From Candidatus Thermoplasmatota archaeon (GTDB lineage: Archaea; Thermoplasmatota; Thermoplasmata; RBG-16-68-12; JAGMCJ01), in contig JAJISE010000001.1 in NCBI GenBank assembly GCA_022848865.1, forward strand, positions 1-49,035: a stretch of DNA of 49,035 bases, written 5' to 3'. Shown here in pieces: positions 7,876 to 15,153 of this stretch; the stretch's first letter is position 1, and every line of letters starts with the position of its first letter. The notes beneath the pieces are model-generated. The model made no database searches, was not told where the DNA came from, and saw only the letters and a program-made list of their open reading frames with translations. Both the position numbers and the translations under genes were made by a program.

Positions 7876-9384
7876 CTACTCCCTCTTCATGTACACGTCC
7901 CGAGACGGGAACGGGACCACGATTCCCTCGCGCCTGAAGGCCTTGCTTATCAGCTCCCGGATCTGGCCGGCGTACCTGTTGCGCTTGTCGGCGTCGTCTA
8001 TCCAGAGCTTCATCTTCATGACTACTGCCGAGTCGCCGAACTCCTCGACCCGGGCGTAGGGGGCCTTCCGACCCCCCTGGAGGACGTGAGCATGGCTCAG
8101 GGCGGCACCGACCATGGTCTCCTTCACCTTGTCGATATCCGAGTCGTAGTCGACGCCGATCGTCAGGCTCAGGCGATACTCGAGGTCGGGTTCCACTATG
8201 TTGACTATCGTCTCCCGCGCGAGCTGGTTGTTCGGGACGACGAGCGTCTTGTGAGCGGACCTGTGATAGAGCGTCGTTGACCTCAGCCCGATCTTCTCGA
8301 TCCTGCACCGCTTACCGCCAATCTCGATCAGGTCGCCCTCCACGAAGGGCCTGTCGAGAAGCAGGAACATGCCGCTGAAGAAGTTGGACAGGCTCTCCTG
8401 CGCCGCGAAGGCTATCGCGATGCCGAGCACACCCATACCCGCCAGGAACGCGGTTATGTCTATCCCGAAGAGGGAGACCAGAGTCGCTATGCCTATGACG
8501 AATATCAGTATCCCGCCGATCTTCTTGATCACGGGCACGAGCACGTCATCCAGATTCGTCTGGGTCTTCTGGGCCACCGTTTGACCATAGTACGTCAGGA
8601 CTCCTGAGAAGATTCTGTACGCGAGCCATGTGAGGATGAGCACAACGACGATGCTCTGGACCAGGGAAACGGGGTCCGTGTACTCGTGAGGTAGGCCCAA
8701 GATGACGAGCGAGTTGGTGAAGCCCAAGAGAACGATTATCACGAAGAGGGGCAATCGAATGATGTTCCAGACGATGTCATCCAGCTCGTTCTTGGACTTC
8801 TTCGCGAGGCGCTTCACATATGGGTCGATTATCCCTATCACCAGGCCCGCGATTCCCGCCCAGATGAGTATGGTGATGATGAACGTCATCCATCGCTCGT
8901 TGAAGGGCTCTGGAAGTGGGTTGTCCCAGAATCCGAATATCTTGTTCTCCGGCTCCGGCACTATCGGGGCCACGAGGAAGTTGACCGTGGCGTTCATCGA
9001 ATGTGATTCCACTATCACCGGGTCCGCGGCGAGCGTCTCGTTCAGCCACACGTTGAAGGGAACGGTCATTGCGTCCACGTCCGTCGTGGACTCGACGTCA
9101 AGCGTGACGTTCGCGGACTCGTCCGGCTTTATGATGAAATACGTATGGCTGAGGGATGCGGACCAATCCTCCCCGCTCAAGGGGGTCCCCTCGACCGTCA
9201 CAAGGATGCTCGAATTGGCCTTGCTGTAGATCAGCCATTTGAAGGTCACCTTCTCCCCCGCTTCGAGGTCTTTGTCATAGACATCCACCTCGTGGACCTC
9301 CGCGAGGTCTTGAGCGGTGACCTGCGCGCAAAGGGACACGGCAATCAGCATTACCAAGGACAACAGCAGAAGCTTCCTGGCCAA
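7876..9384 (-). CDS. mscS: MscS-family mechanosensitive channel with an N-terminal secreted domain
   Basis: 502 residues. A signal peptide (RKLLLLSLVMLIAVSLCAQ, up to about 24) is followed by an extracytoplasmic beta-rich domain of about 130 residues resembling Ig-like/CARDB folds, then several membrane helices from about 167. The pore helix and MscS beta-domain are marked by TAFLAGMGVLGIAIAFAAQ and then LLLDRPFVEGDLIEIGG near 340-365. The C-terminal alpha/beta part follows (LSLTIGVDYDSD). The channel releases solutes on hypo-osmotic shock. The start is TTG 9384 with GAGGTGGAG a few bases upstream. A TATA box (GGTTTTATAC, 9418-9427) lies about 38 bases before it. The added secreted domain is unusual for MscS. 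Confidence 0.9.
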   Translation of the reverse strand: MARKLLLLSLVMLIAVSLCAQVTAQDLAEVHEVDVYDKDLEAGEKVTFKWLIYSKANSSILVTVEGTPLSGEDWSASLSHTYFIIKPDESANVTLDVESTTDVDAMTVPFNVWLNETLAADPVIVESHSMNATVNFLVAPIVPEPENKIFGFWDNPLPEPFNERWMTFIITILIWAGIAGLVIGIIDPYVKRLAKKSKNELDDIVWNIIRLPLFVIIVLLGFTNSLVILGLPHEYTDPVSLVQSIVVVLILTWLAYRIFSGVLTYYGQTVAQKTQTNLDDVLVPVIKKIGGILIFVIGIATLVSLFGIDITAFLAGMGVLGIAIAFAAQESLSNFFSGMFLLLDRPFVEGDLIEIGGKRCRIEKIGLRSTTLYHRSAHKTLVVPNNQLARETIVNIVEPDLEYRLSLTIGVDYDSDIDKVKETMVGAALSHAHVLQGGRKAPYARVEEFGDSAVVMKMKLWIDDADKRNRYAGQIRELISKAFRREGIVVPFPSRDVYMKRE

Positions 9385-9417
9385 GATACTCCACCTCAGT
9401 TGAACAAGTGATTTCCG

Positions 9418-9427
9418 TATAAAACCT
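9418..9427 (-). promoter_or_regulatory. TATA box of the mscS gene
   Basis: On the minus strand this reads GGTTTTATAC, centred about 38 bases before TTG 9384, leaving a leader of about 12 bases that carries the GAGGTGGAG ribosome binding site. Confidence 0.5.
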
Positions 9428-9508
9428 ATTTGCCCTGTCCCGGACGCGAATGCCGCAGGGATTCGATAACCCTAAATGCAAGAACGGCTATCCCACAAAG
9501 GTCATCCA

Positions 9509-10588
9509 ATGAGAGGGTTCCTGGTACTCGAAGACGGAACGGTCCTCGAGGGTGTCTCTTTTGGTGCAAACGGGACGGCGTACGGGGAGATCGTCTTCAA
9601 CACGAACATGACGGGCTACTGCGAGGCCCTGACGGACCCGTCCTATCGCGGCCAGATCCTCATGATGACGTACCCGCTGATAGGGAACTACGGCGTGGAC
9701 GCCTCCACGTTCGAGTCGCCCAGGATCCAGCCCAGGGCGTTCGTCGTGAGAGAGAACTGCACGACGCCCTCGCACCGCACGTCGAGGATGAGCTTGCACC
9801 AGTTCCTGCTCAGGCACGGCATCCCGGGCATTTCCGGCGTCGACACCAGGATGTTGACTATCAAGATACGGGAGCACGGGACGCTGAAGGCGGCCGTCTG
9901 CACCGCCAAGAACGCGAGACCGAAGGACGTCCTTGAGCGGGTCAGAGAGATGGAGCACCCCGCGGAGTCCAATCTGGTCGCGGAAGTGAGCTGCAGGCGG
10001 GCGCACCGCTACGGTTCCGGGGGCAAGAGGGTCGTCCTGATGGACTGCGGGACGAAGAGGAGCATAATCAGCAACCTCGCGTCGCAGGCTGAGGTGATCA
10101 GAGTGCCCTACGCCACCACCGCCGAGCGTGTCCTGGAGCTCGAGCCCGATGGCGTTCTGATCTCGAACGGCCCCGGGGACCCCGCCCATCCCGTCATGAT
10201 GGAGAGGACCGCTCAAACCATCAAGCGCCTCGTCGGAGAGCTCCCGATAATGGGGATTTGCCTGGGGCACCAGCTCCTCGCGCTCTCCCTGGGCGCGGAG
10301 ACGTTCAAGCTCAAGTTCGGGCACAGGGGCGGCAACCACCCCGTCATCGATTCGAGGAAGAAGGTGAGGATAACCTCCCAGAACCACGGGTTCGCGGTGA
10401 CCGACGGGGTGCCGAAGCAGCTGAAGGTGACGGAGAGGAACCTCAACGACGGGACCATCGAGGGACTCCGCCACAGGAGCCTACCAGTGTTCTCGGTCCA
10501 GTACCATCCTGAAGCGTCACCGGGCCCGCATGACAGCCTGAGCCTGTTCGACCGGTTCATGGAAATGATGGAGGCGCACCGTGCCTAG
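9509..10588 (+). CDS. carA: Carbamoyl-phosphate synthase small (glutamine amidotransferase) subunit
   Basis: A 359-residue protein that hydrolyses glutamine and channels ammonia to CarB for pyrimidine and arginine synthesis. The N-terminal CarA domain begins MRGFLVLEDGTVLEG and has NTNMTGYCE and DPSYRGQI. The class I amidotransferase domain shows the nucleophile in MGICLGHQ and the His/Glu pair in QYHPEASPGP. The frame opens at 9476, but homologues begin at the MRGFLVLEDG segment, so ATG 9509 is the likely start. Its end overlaps the GTG of carB by 8 bases, giving coupled translation. Confidence 0.96.
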   Translation: MRGFLVLEDGTVLEGVSFGANGTAYGEIVFNTNMTGYCEALTDPSYRGQILMMTYPLIGNYGVDASTFESPRIQPRAFVVRENCTTPSHRTSRMSLHQFLLRHGIPGISGVDTRMLTIKIREHGTLKAAVCTAKNARPKDVLERVREMEHPAESNLVAEVSCRRAHRYGSGGKRVVLMDCGTKRSIISNLASQAEVIRVPYATTAERVLELEPDGVLISNGPGDPAHPVMMERTAQTIKRLVGELPIMGICLGHQLLALSLGAETFKLKFGHRGGNHPVIDSRKKVRITSQNHGFAVTDGVPKQLKVTERNLNDGTIEGLRHRSLPVFSVQYHPEASPGPHDSLSLFDRFMEMMEAHRA

Positions 10589-13500
10589 CAAGCTCAGAAG
10601 GATCCTGGTCATCGGCTCCGGCCCGATAGTCATAGGACAGGCCGCCGAGTTCGACTACTCGGGCTCCCAGGCGGTCCGCTCCCTGCGGGAAGAGGGGTAT
10701 GAGACGATACTTGTCAACTCGAACCCCGCCACGATACAGACGGAGGCGGACATGGCGGACACCGTCTACATCGAGCCGCTGACGCCCGAGTTCCTGACGA
10801 TGATCATCGAGAAGGAGAAGCCGGACGGGCTCTTGGCGGGGATGGGCGGGCAGACCGCCCTGAACATGTGCTCGGAGCTGGCCGAGCTGGGGGTTCTTAA
10901 GAAGCACGGCGTCCGCGTCCTTGGGACGAGCGTCGAGGCGATCCGCATATCCGAGGACAGGGACGCCTTCCGCGGCCTCATGAAGGCCCTGGAGGAGCCC
11001 GTCCCGGACAGTCAGGCATGCGAATCCATCGAGGAGGCTCTGCGGGTCGCGGACAGGTTGGGCTACCCTCTGATCATAAGGCCCGCCTACACGCTCGGCG
11101 GCACGGGGAGCGGGATCGCGAGGGATGGGGACGAGCTCCAACGGACGGTGGCGCTGGGTCTGCACTACTCAAGGATCAAGCAGGTCCTCGTGGAGGAGGG
11201 CGTCTTCGGATGGAAGGAGTTCGAGTACGAGGTCATGAGGGACTCCGCCGACAACTGCATCATCGTCTGCAACATGGAGAACTTCGACCCGATGGGATAC
11301 CACACGGGAGAGAGCATCGTCGTGGCGCCCGCACAAACGCTCACGGACGTGGAGCACCAGATGCTCAGGACATCGGCGCTCAAGATAATCAGGGGACTGG
11401 ACATCGAGGGCGGCTGCAACATCCAGTTCGCGGTTAGCCCGGAAACGAGCGACTACAGGGTCATCGAGGTGAACCCGCGAGTTTCGCGGTCCTCGGCGCT
11501 CGCCTCCAAAGCGACGGGCTATCCTATAGCGAAGGTCGCGGCGAAGATCGCCCTCGGGATGACGCTCGACAGGATCGAGAACCCCGTCACGGGGAGGACG
11601 TACGCCGCCTTCGAGCCGACACTGGACTACGTGGTCACGAAGATCCCCCGCTGGCCCTTTGACAAGTTCAGCTCGGCGGACCCGCACATAGGAACGCAGA
11701 TGAAGTCCACGGGCGAAGTGATGGCCATCGGAAGGTGCATGGAGGAGTCGATCCTCAAGGCCGTGCGCTCCCTGGACATAGGGCTGGACGGGTTCGAAAG
11801 GCTCGACATGAGCAGGGAGGAGCTGGAGGAGGAGCTCGGCAACCCGACGGACAAACGCCTGTTCGCCATCGCGGAGGCTCTGAGGAGGCGCATCCCCGTC
11901 AAGAGGATCCTGGAGCTCACGAAGTGGGACGACTTCTTTGTCCAGAAGATCAGGAACATCGTGAGGATGGAATCGCGTCTCCGCAAGGGAACGACCGAGG
12001 CCATCTCCAAGGCGAAGAGGCTCGGGTTCAGCGACGCGGCGATAGCGCGGTTCTCAGGTATTTCGGAGAGGAACGTGCGCAAGAGAAGGGGCGCTGCCAC
12101 GTACAAGATGGTCGACACGTGCGGGGGAGAGTTCCAGGCGGCAACGCCCTACTTCTACTCGACATACGACAGCGAGTGCGAGCTGAGCTCGCTCAAGAAG
12201 GACAAGGTCCTCGTGATCGGGAGCGGACCAATAAGGATAGGGCAGGGGATCGAGTTCGACACCTGCTGCGTGCAGGCGATAATGGCGCTGAGGGAAGAGG
12301 GGATCACGGCGGTGATAATGAACAACAACCCGGAGACCGTCTCGACGGACTATGACATCTCGGACAGGCTCTTCTTCGAGCCGCTCACGCTCGAGGACGT
12401 CGTCAATGTCGTGGAGAAGGAGGAGCCCGACGGGATCATCCTCCAGTTCGGCGGCCAGACCTCCGTGAACCTTGCCATTCCATTGGAGGGCTACTTGAAG
12501 AAGAGCGGGCTGAAGACGAAGATCCTGGGCACCTCACCGAAGGACGTGAACATAAGCGAGGACAGAGAGCTCTTTCGTGCCCTCATGAGAAAGGTGGGGA
12601 TAACGCAGCCGGACGCCGCCACGGGGTTCTCCTTCGACGAGGTAAAAGACATCGCGCGGAAGATGGGCTATCCCGTCCTCGTGAGACCGAGCTACGTCCT
12701 TGGCGGGAGAGGCATGGAGATAGTCCACGACGAGGACGAGTTGCGGGGCTTCATGCGGGAGGCGGTGAAGATAACGAAGAACCACCCGGTGATAGTGGAT
12801 AGGTTCCTGGACAACGCGATCGAGGTCGACGTGGATGCCGTCTCGGACGGGAAGGACGTCTTCATCTCCGGCATTCAGGAGCACATAGAGGAGGCGGGAG
12901 TCCATTCGGGCGATGCCATGTGCGTCATTCCCCCGCACACGCTGCCGAAGCGCGTGCAGGAGGACATAATCAAGATGACGAGGAAGATATGCAAGGCGCT
13001 CAAGGTCATCGGCCTCATCAACCTCCAGCTCGCGGTGAGGAGCGGTATCGTCTACGTCCTGGAGGCCAACCTGCGGGCGAGCAGGTCCGTCCCGTACGTC
13101 TCCAAGGCGATCGGTGTCCCGCTCTCGAAGATAGCCACGAGGGTCATGGTGGGCAGGAGCCTGAGGGAGCTCGGTCACGTGGGCGTTGCCCAGACAACGG
13201 GGGTGGCGGTGAAGGCCCCCGTCTTCCCGTTCCAGAAGCTGATAGGCATCGATTCGATACTCGGTCCGGAGATGAGGTCCACGGGGGAAGTGATGGGCAT
13301 GGACAGGTCTCCCGGACTGGCGTTCTACAAGGCGATAGTCGCGGCGGGGAACGACCTGCCCGCCAATGGGAGCGTGTACATCACGGTCAGGGACGAGGAC
13401 AAGCCCAAGATCGTCCCCATCGCCAGGAAGCTGAGCGGGCTGGGATGGAAGATATTCGCGACCCGCGGGACCTCGTCCGTCCTGAGAGCGTCCGGCGTGG

Positions 13501-13766
13501 AGGCGGAGACTGTGTATCGGATCAGAGAGAGCAAGAGCCCGACGGCGATAGGCCTGATGAGGGACGGCAAGGTCGACCTCGTGATCAACACGCCCTCGAA
13601 GGAGTCCGGTGCGAGGCGGGACGGGTACATGATGAGAAGGCTCGCGGTGGATCTCAACATCCCTTTCACGACGCGGATCGAGGGGGCCGGGATAATTGTC
13701 GATGCCGTGGAGTCGGTATCGCGCGAGCGGGTTGGTGTGATCTCACTGCAGGAATTTCACCATTAA
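10581..13766 (+). CDS. carB: Carbamoyl-phosphate synthase large subunit
   Basis: At 1061 residues this is the normal full length. It has two homologous ATP-grasp synthetase halves: the first opens with ILVIGSGPIVIGQAAEFDYSG, and the second, near residue 545, with VLVIGSGPIRIGQGIEFD. An allosteric MGS-like domain follows from about 930 (SVYITVRDEDKPKIVPIARKL). Both halves keep the ATP-grasp glycine loops (TLGGTGSGI, VLGGRGMEIV). The region between the halves (about 400-545) includes a basic helical segment with SISERN-like and RKRRG-type sequence. It makes carbamoyl phosphate from bicarbonate, ammonia and two ATP. It starts at GTG 10581, overlapping carA. Confidence 0.97.
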   Translation: MPSKLRRILVIGSGPIVIGQAAEFDYSGSQAVRSLREEGYETILVNSNPATIQTEADMADTVYIEPLTPEFLTMIIEKEKPDGLLAGMGGQTALNMCSELAELGVLKKHGVRVLGTSVEAIRISEDRDAFRGLMKALEEPVPDSQACESIEEALRVADRLGYPLIIRPAYTLGGTGSGIARDGDELQRTVALGLHYSRIKQVLVEEGVFGWKEFEYEVMRDSADNCIIVCNMENFDPMGYHTGESIVVAPAQTLTDVEHQMLRTSALKIIRGLDIEGGCNIQFAVSPETSDYRVIEVNPRVSRSSALASKATGYPIAKVAAKIALGMTLDRIENPVTGRTYAAFEPTLDYVVTKIPRWPFDKFSSADPHIGTQMKSTGEVMAIGRCMEESILKAVRSLDIGLDGFERLDMSREELEEELGNPTDKRLFAIAEALRRRIPVKRILELTKWDDFFVQKIRNIVRMESRLRKGTTEAISKAKRLGFSDAAIARFSGISERNVRKRRGAATYKMVDTCGGEFQAATPYFYSTYDSECELSSLKKDKVLVIGSGPIRIGQGIEFDTCCVQAIMALREEGITAVIMNNNPETVSTDYDISDRLFFEPLTLEDVVNVVEKEEPDGIILQFGGQTSVNLAIPLEGYLKKSGLKTKILGTSPKDVNISEDRELFRALMRKVGITQPDAATGFSFDEVKDIARKMGYPVLVRPSYVLGGRGMEIVHDEDELRGFMREAVKITKNHPVIVDRFLDNAIEVDVDAVSDGKDVFISGIQEHIEEAGVHSGDAMCVIPPHTLPKRVQEDIIKMTRKICKALKVIGLINLQLAVRSGIVYVLEANLRASRSVPYVSKAIGVPLSKIATRVMVGRSLRELGHVGVAQTTGVAVKAPVFPFQKLIGIDSILGPEMRSTGEVMGMDRSPGLAFYKAIVAAGNDLPANGSVYITVRDEDKPKIVPIARKLSGLGWKIFATRGTSSVLRASGVEAETVYRIRESKSPTAIGLMRDGKVDLVINTPSKESGARRDGYMMRRLAVDLNIPFTTRIEGAGIIVDAVESVSRERVGVISLQEFHH

Positions 13767-13782
13767 CAAATAGGATTCTGAC

Positions 13783-13850
13783 AGAAAAAAAGTGGCCGTC
13801 CAGAGAGAGACTGAACGGCCCTGTTGTGGAGGGATGCTTAGCTAAGCAAC
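13783..13850 (-). ncRNA. Candidate small RNA ending in a hairpin and U7 tract
   Basis: No conserved family is recognised. On the minus strand a TATA-like GGTTTATGT (13871-13879) preceded by GGGAAA is followed 25 bases later by a predicted start near 13850. The transcript would contain the palindrome GCTTAGCTAAGC (13836-13847) and then a 10-bp stem (arms 13811-13820 and 13794-13803; loop UCUCUCU), ending in seven Us (13785-13791). The stem has no mismatch only when read as minus-strand RNA: its single odd pair is G-U on that strand but A-C on the plus strand. That asymmetry supports minus-strand transcription. It could instead be a terminator for the TRAM gene transcript. Confidence 0.45.
13785..13820 (-). 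terminator. Hairpin plus poly-U, likely terminator
   Basis: The 10-bp GC-rich stem at 13794-13820 is followed on the minus strand by CAC and seven Us (13785-13791). It resembles a Rho-independent terminator; archaeal termination relies mainly on the U tract. It would end the candidate RNA or read-through from the TRAM gene. Confidence 0.5.
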
Positions 13851-13870
13851 GAGTAATACTCCAACACTCT

Positions 13871-13879
13871 ACATAAACC
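13871..13879 (-). promoter_or_regulatory. TATA box of the candidate small RNA
   Basis: Minus strand GGTTTATGT with an upstream purine-rich GGGAAA that could act as a BRE. It lies about 25 bases before the predicted RNA start and has no protein start within 90 bases downstream, so it does not belong to an obvious coding gene. Confidence 0.4.
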
Positions 13880-14041
13880 TTTCCCGCGAGAAATCGTACA
13901 CCAGAAATGCTGCATTTCACTACGTCTCAAAGGGCATTGAGAAAAATCGAGAACTCTTTCGTGTCGGATTCGCCAATGCAATCGTTTGCTTGCCATTTCG
14001 TTAGAACAATGTTCAGAGCTTCTCACGGACGATGCAAACGG

Positions 14042-14072
14042 GAGCGTACGCTCGGACTATGCGATCGCATAG
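14042..14072. repeat. Two adjacent perfect palindromes
   Basis: GAGCGTACGCTC (14042-14053) and CTATGCGATCGCATAG (14057-14072) are perfect palindromes of 12 and 16 bases, three bases apart, about 30 bases past the TRAM gene stop. They could be a protein-binding site or form hairpins in the 3' untranslated region. No other gene-like feature is visible between 13880 and 14100. Confidence 0.6.
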
Positions 14073-14100
14073 AAAAGGAGGAGTGTGGAACCCCGGGATT

Positions 14101-14535
14101 CTACTTCTTGGGTGGGGTCTCCTCGGCGGGCTCCTCGGCGGGTTTTTCCTCAGCAGGCTCTTCCGTAGGTTCCTCTGCGGGTTCCTCTGCTGGAGCTTCC
14201 TCGGCGGGTTCTTCCTCTGCGGGTTCCTCAGCAGGCTCTTCCGTAGGTTCCTCTGCCGGTTCCTCTGCTGGAGCTTCTTCCGCGGGTTCTTCCTCGGCGG
14301 GCGGCTCTGCCTCTCCACCTTCGGAGACGACCTCACCAAATGCAACGCGCCGCATCACCCTCACTATCTTGATCTTGACCTTCTGACCCACAGTAGTATT
14401 CGGAACGAAGACCACGAAGTTGTTTATTCTGGTCATGCCGTCGCCTTCACGTCCTAGATCCTCTATCTCACATTCGTATTCCTTGCCTTCCTCCACAGGG
14501 GATTGCGGAGGCCTGAAACCAAATTCTCCAATCAA
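14101..14535 (-). CDS. TRAM-domain protein with a repeated acidic Glu/Pro/Ala tail
   Basis: The N-terminal half is a TRAM domain (EEGKEYECEIEDLGREGDGM, then a VVFVPNTTVGQKVKIKIVRV core), a small RNA-binding beta barrel common as a stand-alone RNA chaperone-like protein in Euryarchaeota. The C-terminal half is low complexity: a 26-residue unit built from PAEE/PTEE/APAEE steps occurs twice in tandem, mirrored in the DNA as a 78-base duplication (copies begin at 14151 and 14229). The frame opens at GTG 14586, but a TATA box (TTATATA, about 14577-14585) overlaps that codon. I therefore place the start at TTG 14535, after GGGGTTGA, giving 144 residues. The acidic tail is unusual for a TRAM protein. 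Confidence 0.75.
   Translation of the reverse strand: MIGEFGFRPPQSPVEEGKEYECEIEDLGREGDGMTRINNFVVFVPNTTVGQKVKIKIVRVMRRVAFGEVVSEGGEAEPPAEEEPAEEAPAEEPAEEPTEEPAEEPAEEEPAEEAPAEEPAEEPTEEPAEEKPAEEPAEETPPKK
14151..14306 (-). repeat. 78-base tandem duplication inside the TRAM gene
   Basis: Two near-identical 78-base copies start at 14151 and 14229 and encode the 26-residue Glu/Pro/Ala unit twice. The few differences are mostly silent or conservative, which suggests a fairly recent in-frame duplication. Confidence 0.75.
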
Positions 14536-14576
14536 CGTATTCAACCCCAATTCTTGGATTCGAATCTTGTGCGTTC

Positions 14577-14585
14577 TATATAACA
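14577..14585 (-). promoter_or_regulatory. TATA box of the TRAM gene
   Basis: Minus strand GTTATATAG. It overlaps the most upstream possible start codon of the TRAM frame, so that codon can hardly be in the mRNA; transcription would begin near 14555-14560, upstream of TTG 14535. Confidence 0.5.
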
Positions 14586-14692
14586 CTTCTTCTTATGCCA
14601 GAAAACGAAGAATGGGTCACCACGCCCGTCTTTTTGGCTTGTTTCCAGGGACCAGAGGGACGAAAAAGCCTCCCCAGATGCCCCAGCATGGG

Positions 14693-15085
14693 CTATGGAG
14701 CACCCACTTCGTAGTCCTCCTCACTGACGACCTTGGTGAGCCTCAGGGAGAGAATGAGGAAGACTATTCCGATTATGAGGACGATCAGGCCCACTGTCGA
14801 AAAGATCCTGTTGACCCATCCGAACTCGTCAAAGGCCTGGCCTATGATAGGGATGCTGAACCAATCGTGAGCGAACGAGCCGAGCGAGAAGAACCCGCCA
14901 GCGCCTATGAGCACCAGGCCGAGCCAGAAAAGGATGCGCTCCCTTCTCCCCTCTTCGTACGCGACCTCTTCCTCTTCCAGCACCTTCACTTCTCCGGTGA
15001 ATGTCTCACCGCACTCCGGACACTCTTCGGAGTCGAGAGGGAGGGACGCGCTGCACGTGGGGCATTTGCCGGTCTCTGAAGCCAT
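14693..15085 (-). CDS. Zinc-ribbon membrane protein
   Basis: A 130-residue protein from ATG 15085. The longer open frame upstream overlaps the peptidase gene and has shadow-like composition. Residues 6-24 form a zinc ribbon (CPTCSASL, then CPECGETF). A short acidic linker (LEEEEVAYEEGRRER) leads to two membrane helices (ILFWLGLVLIGAGGFFSLG and, after a loop, IVLIIGIVFLILSL). The short C-terminal tail is acidic. Function is unknown; such small zinc-ribbon membrane proteins are common in Thermoplasmata. It lies 68 bases downstream of the peptidase gene on the same strand. Confidence 0.75.
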   Translation of the reverse strand: MASETGKCPTCSASLPLDSEECPECGETFTGEVKVLEEEEVAYEEGRRERILFWLGLVLIGAGGFFSLGSFAHDWFSIPIIGQAFDEFGWVNRIFSTVGLIVLIIGIVFLILSLRLTKVVSEEDYEVGAP

Positions 15086-15153
15086 GATATACCTGTTTAG
15101 AGTTATTTTGTGCTCTCTAATAATCTTTTCTACACGACTATCGAATGCGCCAT

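Noticed and set aside
14059-14070. HIP1-type cyanobacterial repeat (GCGATCGC core)
   Set aside because: Only one copy was noticed and the organism is archaeal; the surrounding perfect palindrome is more informative.
13907-14386. 159-residue Ser/Gly/Ala-rich ORF on the plus strand
   Set aside because: It is the reverse strand of the TRAM acidic tail repeat; the SSAGSS pattern arises from the same duplicated DNA.
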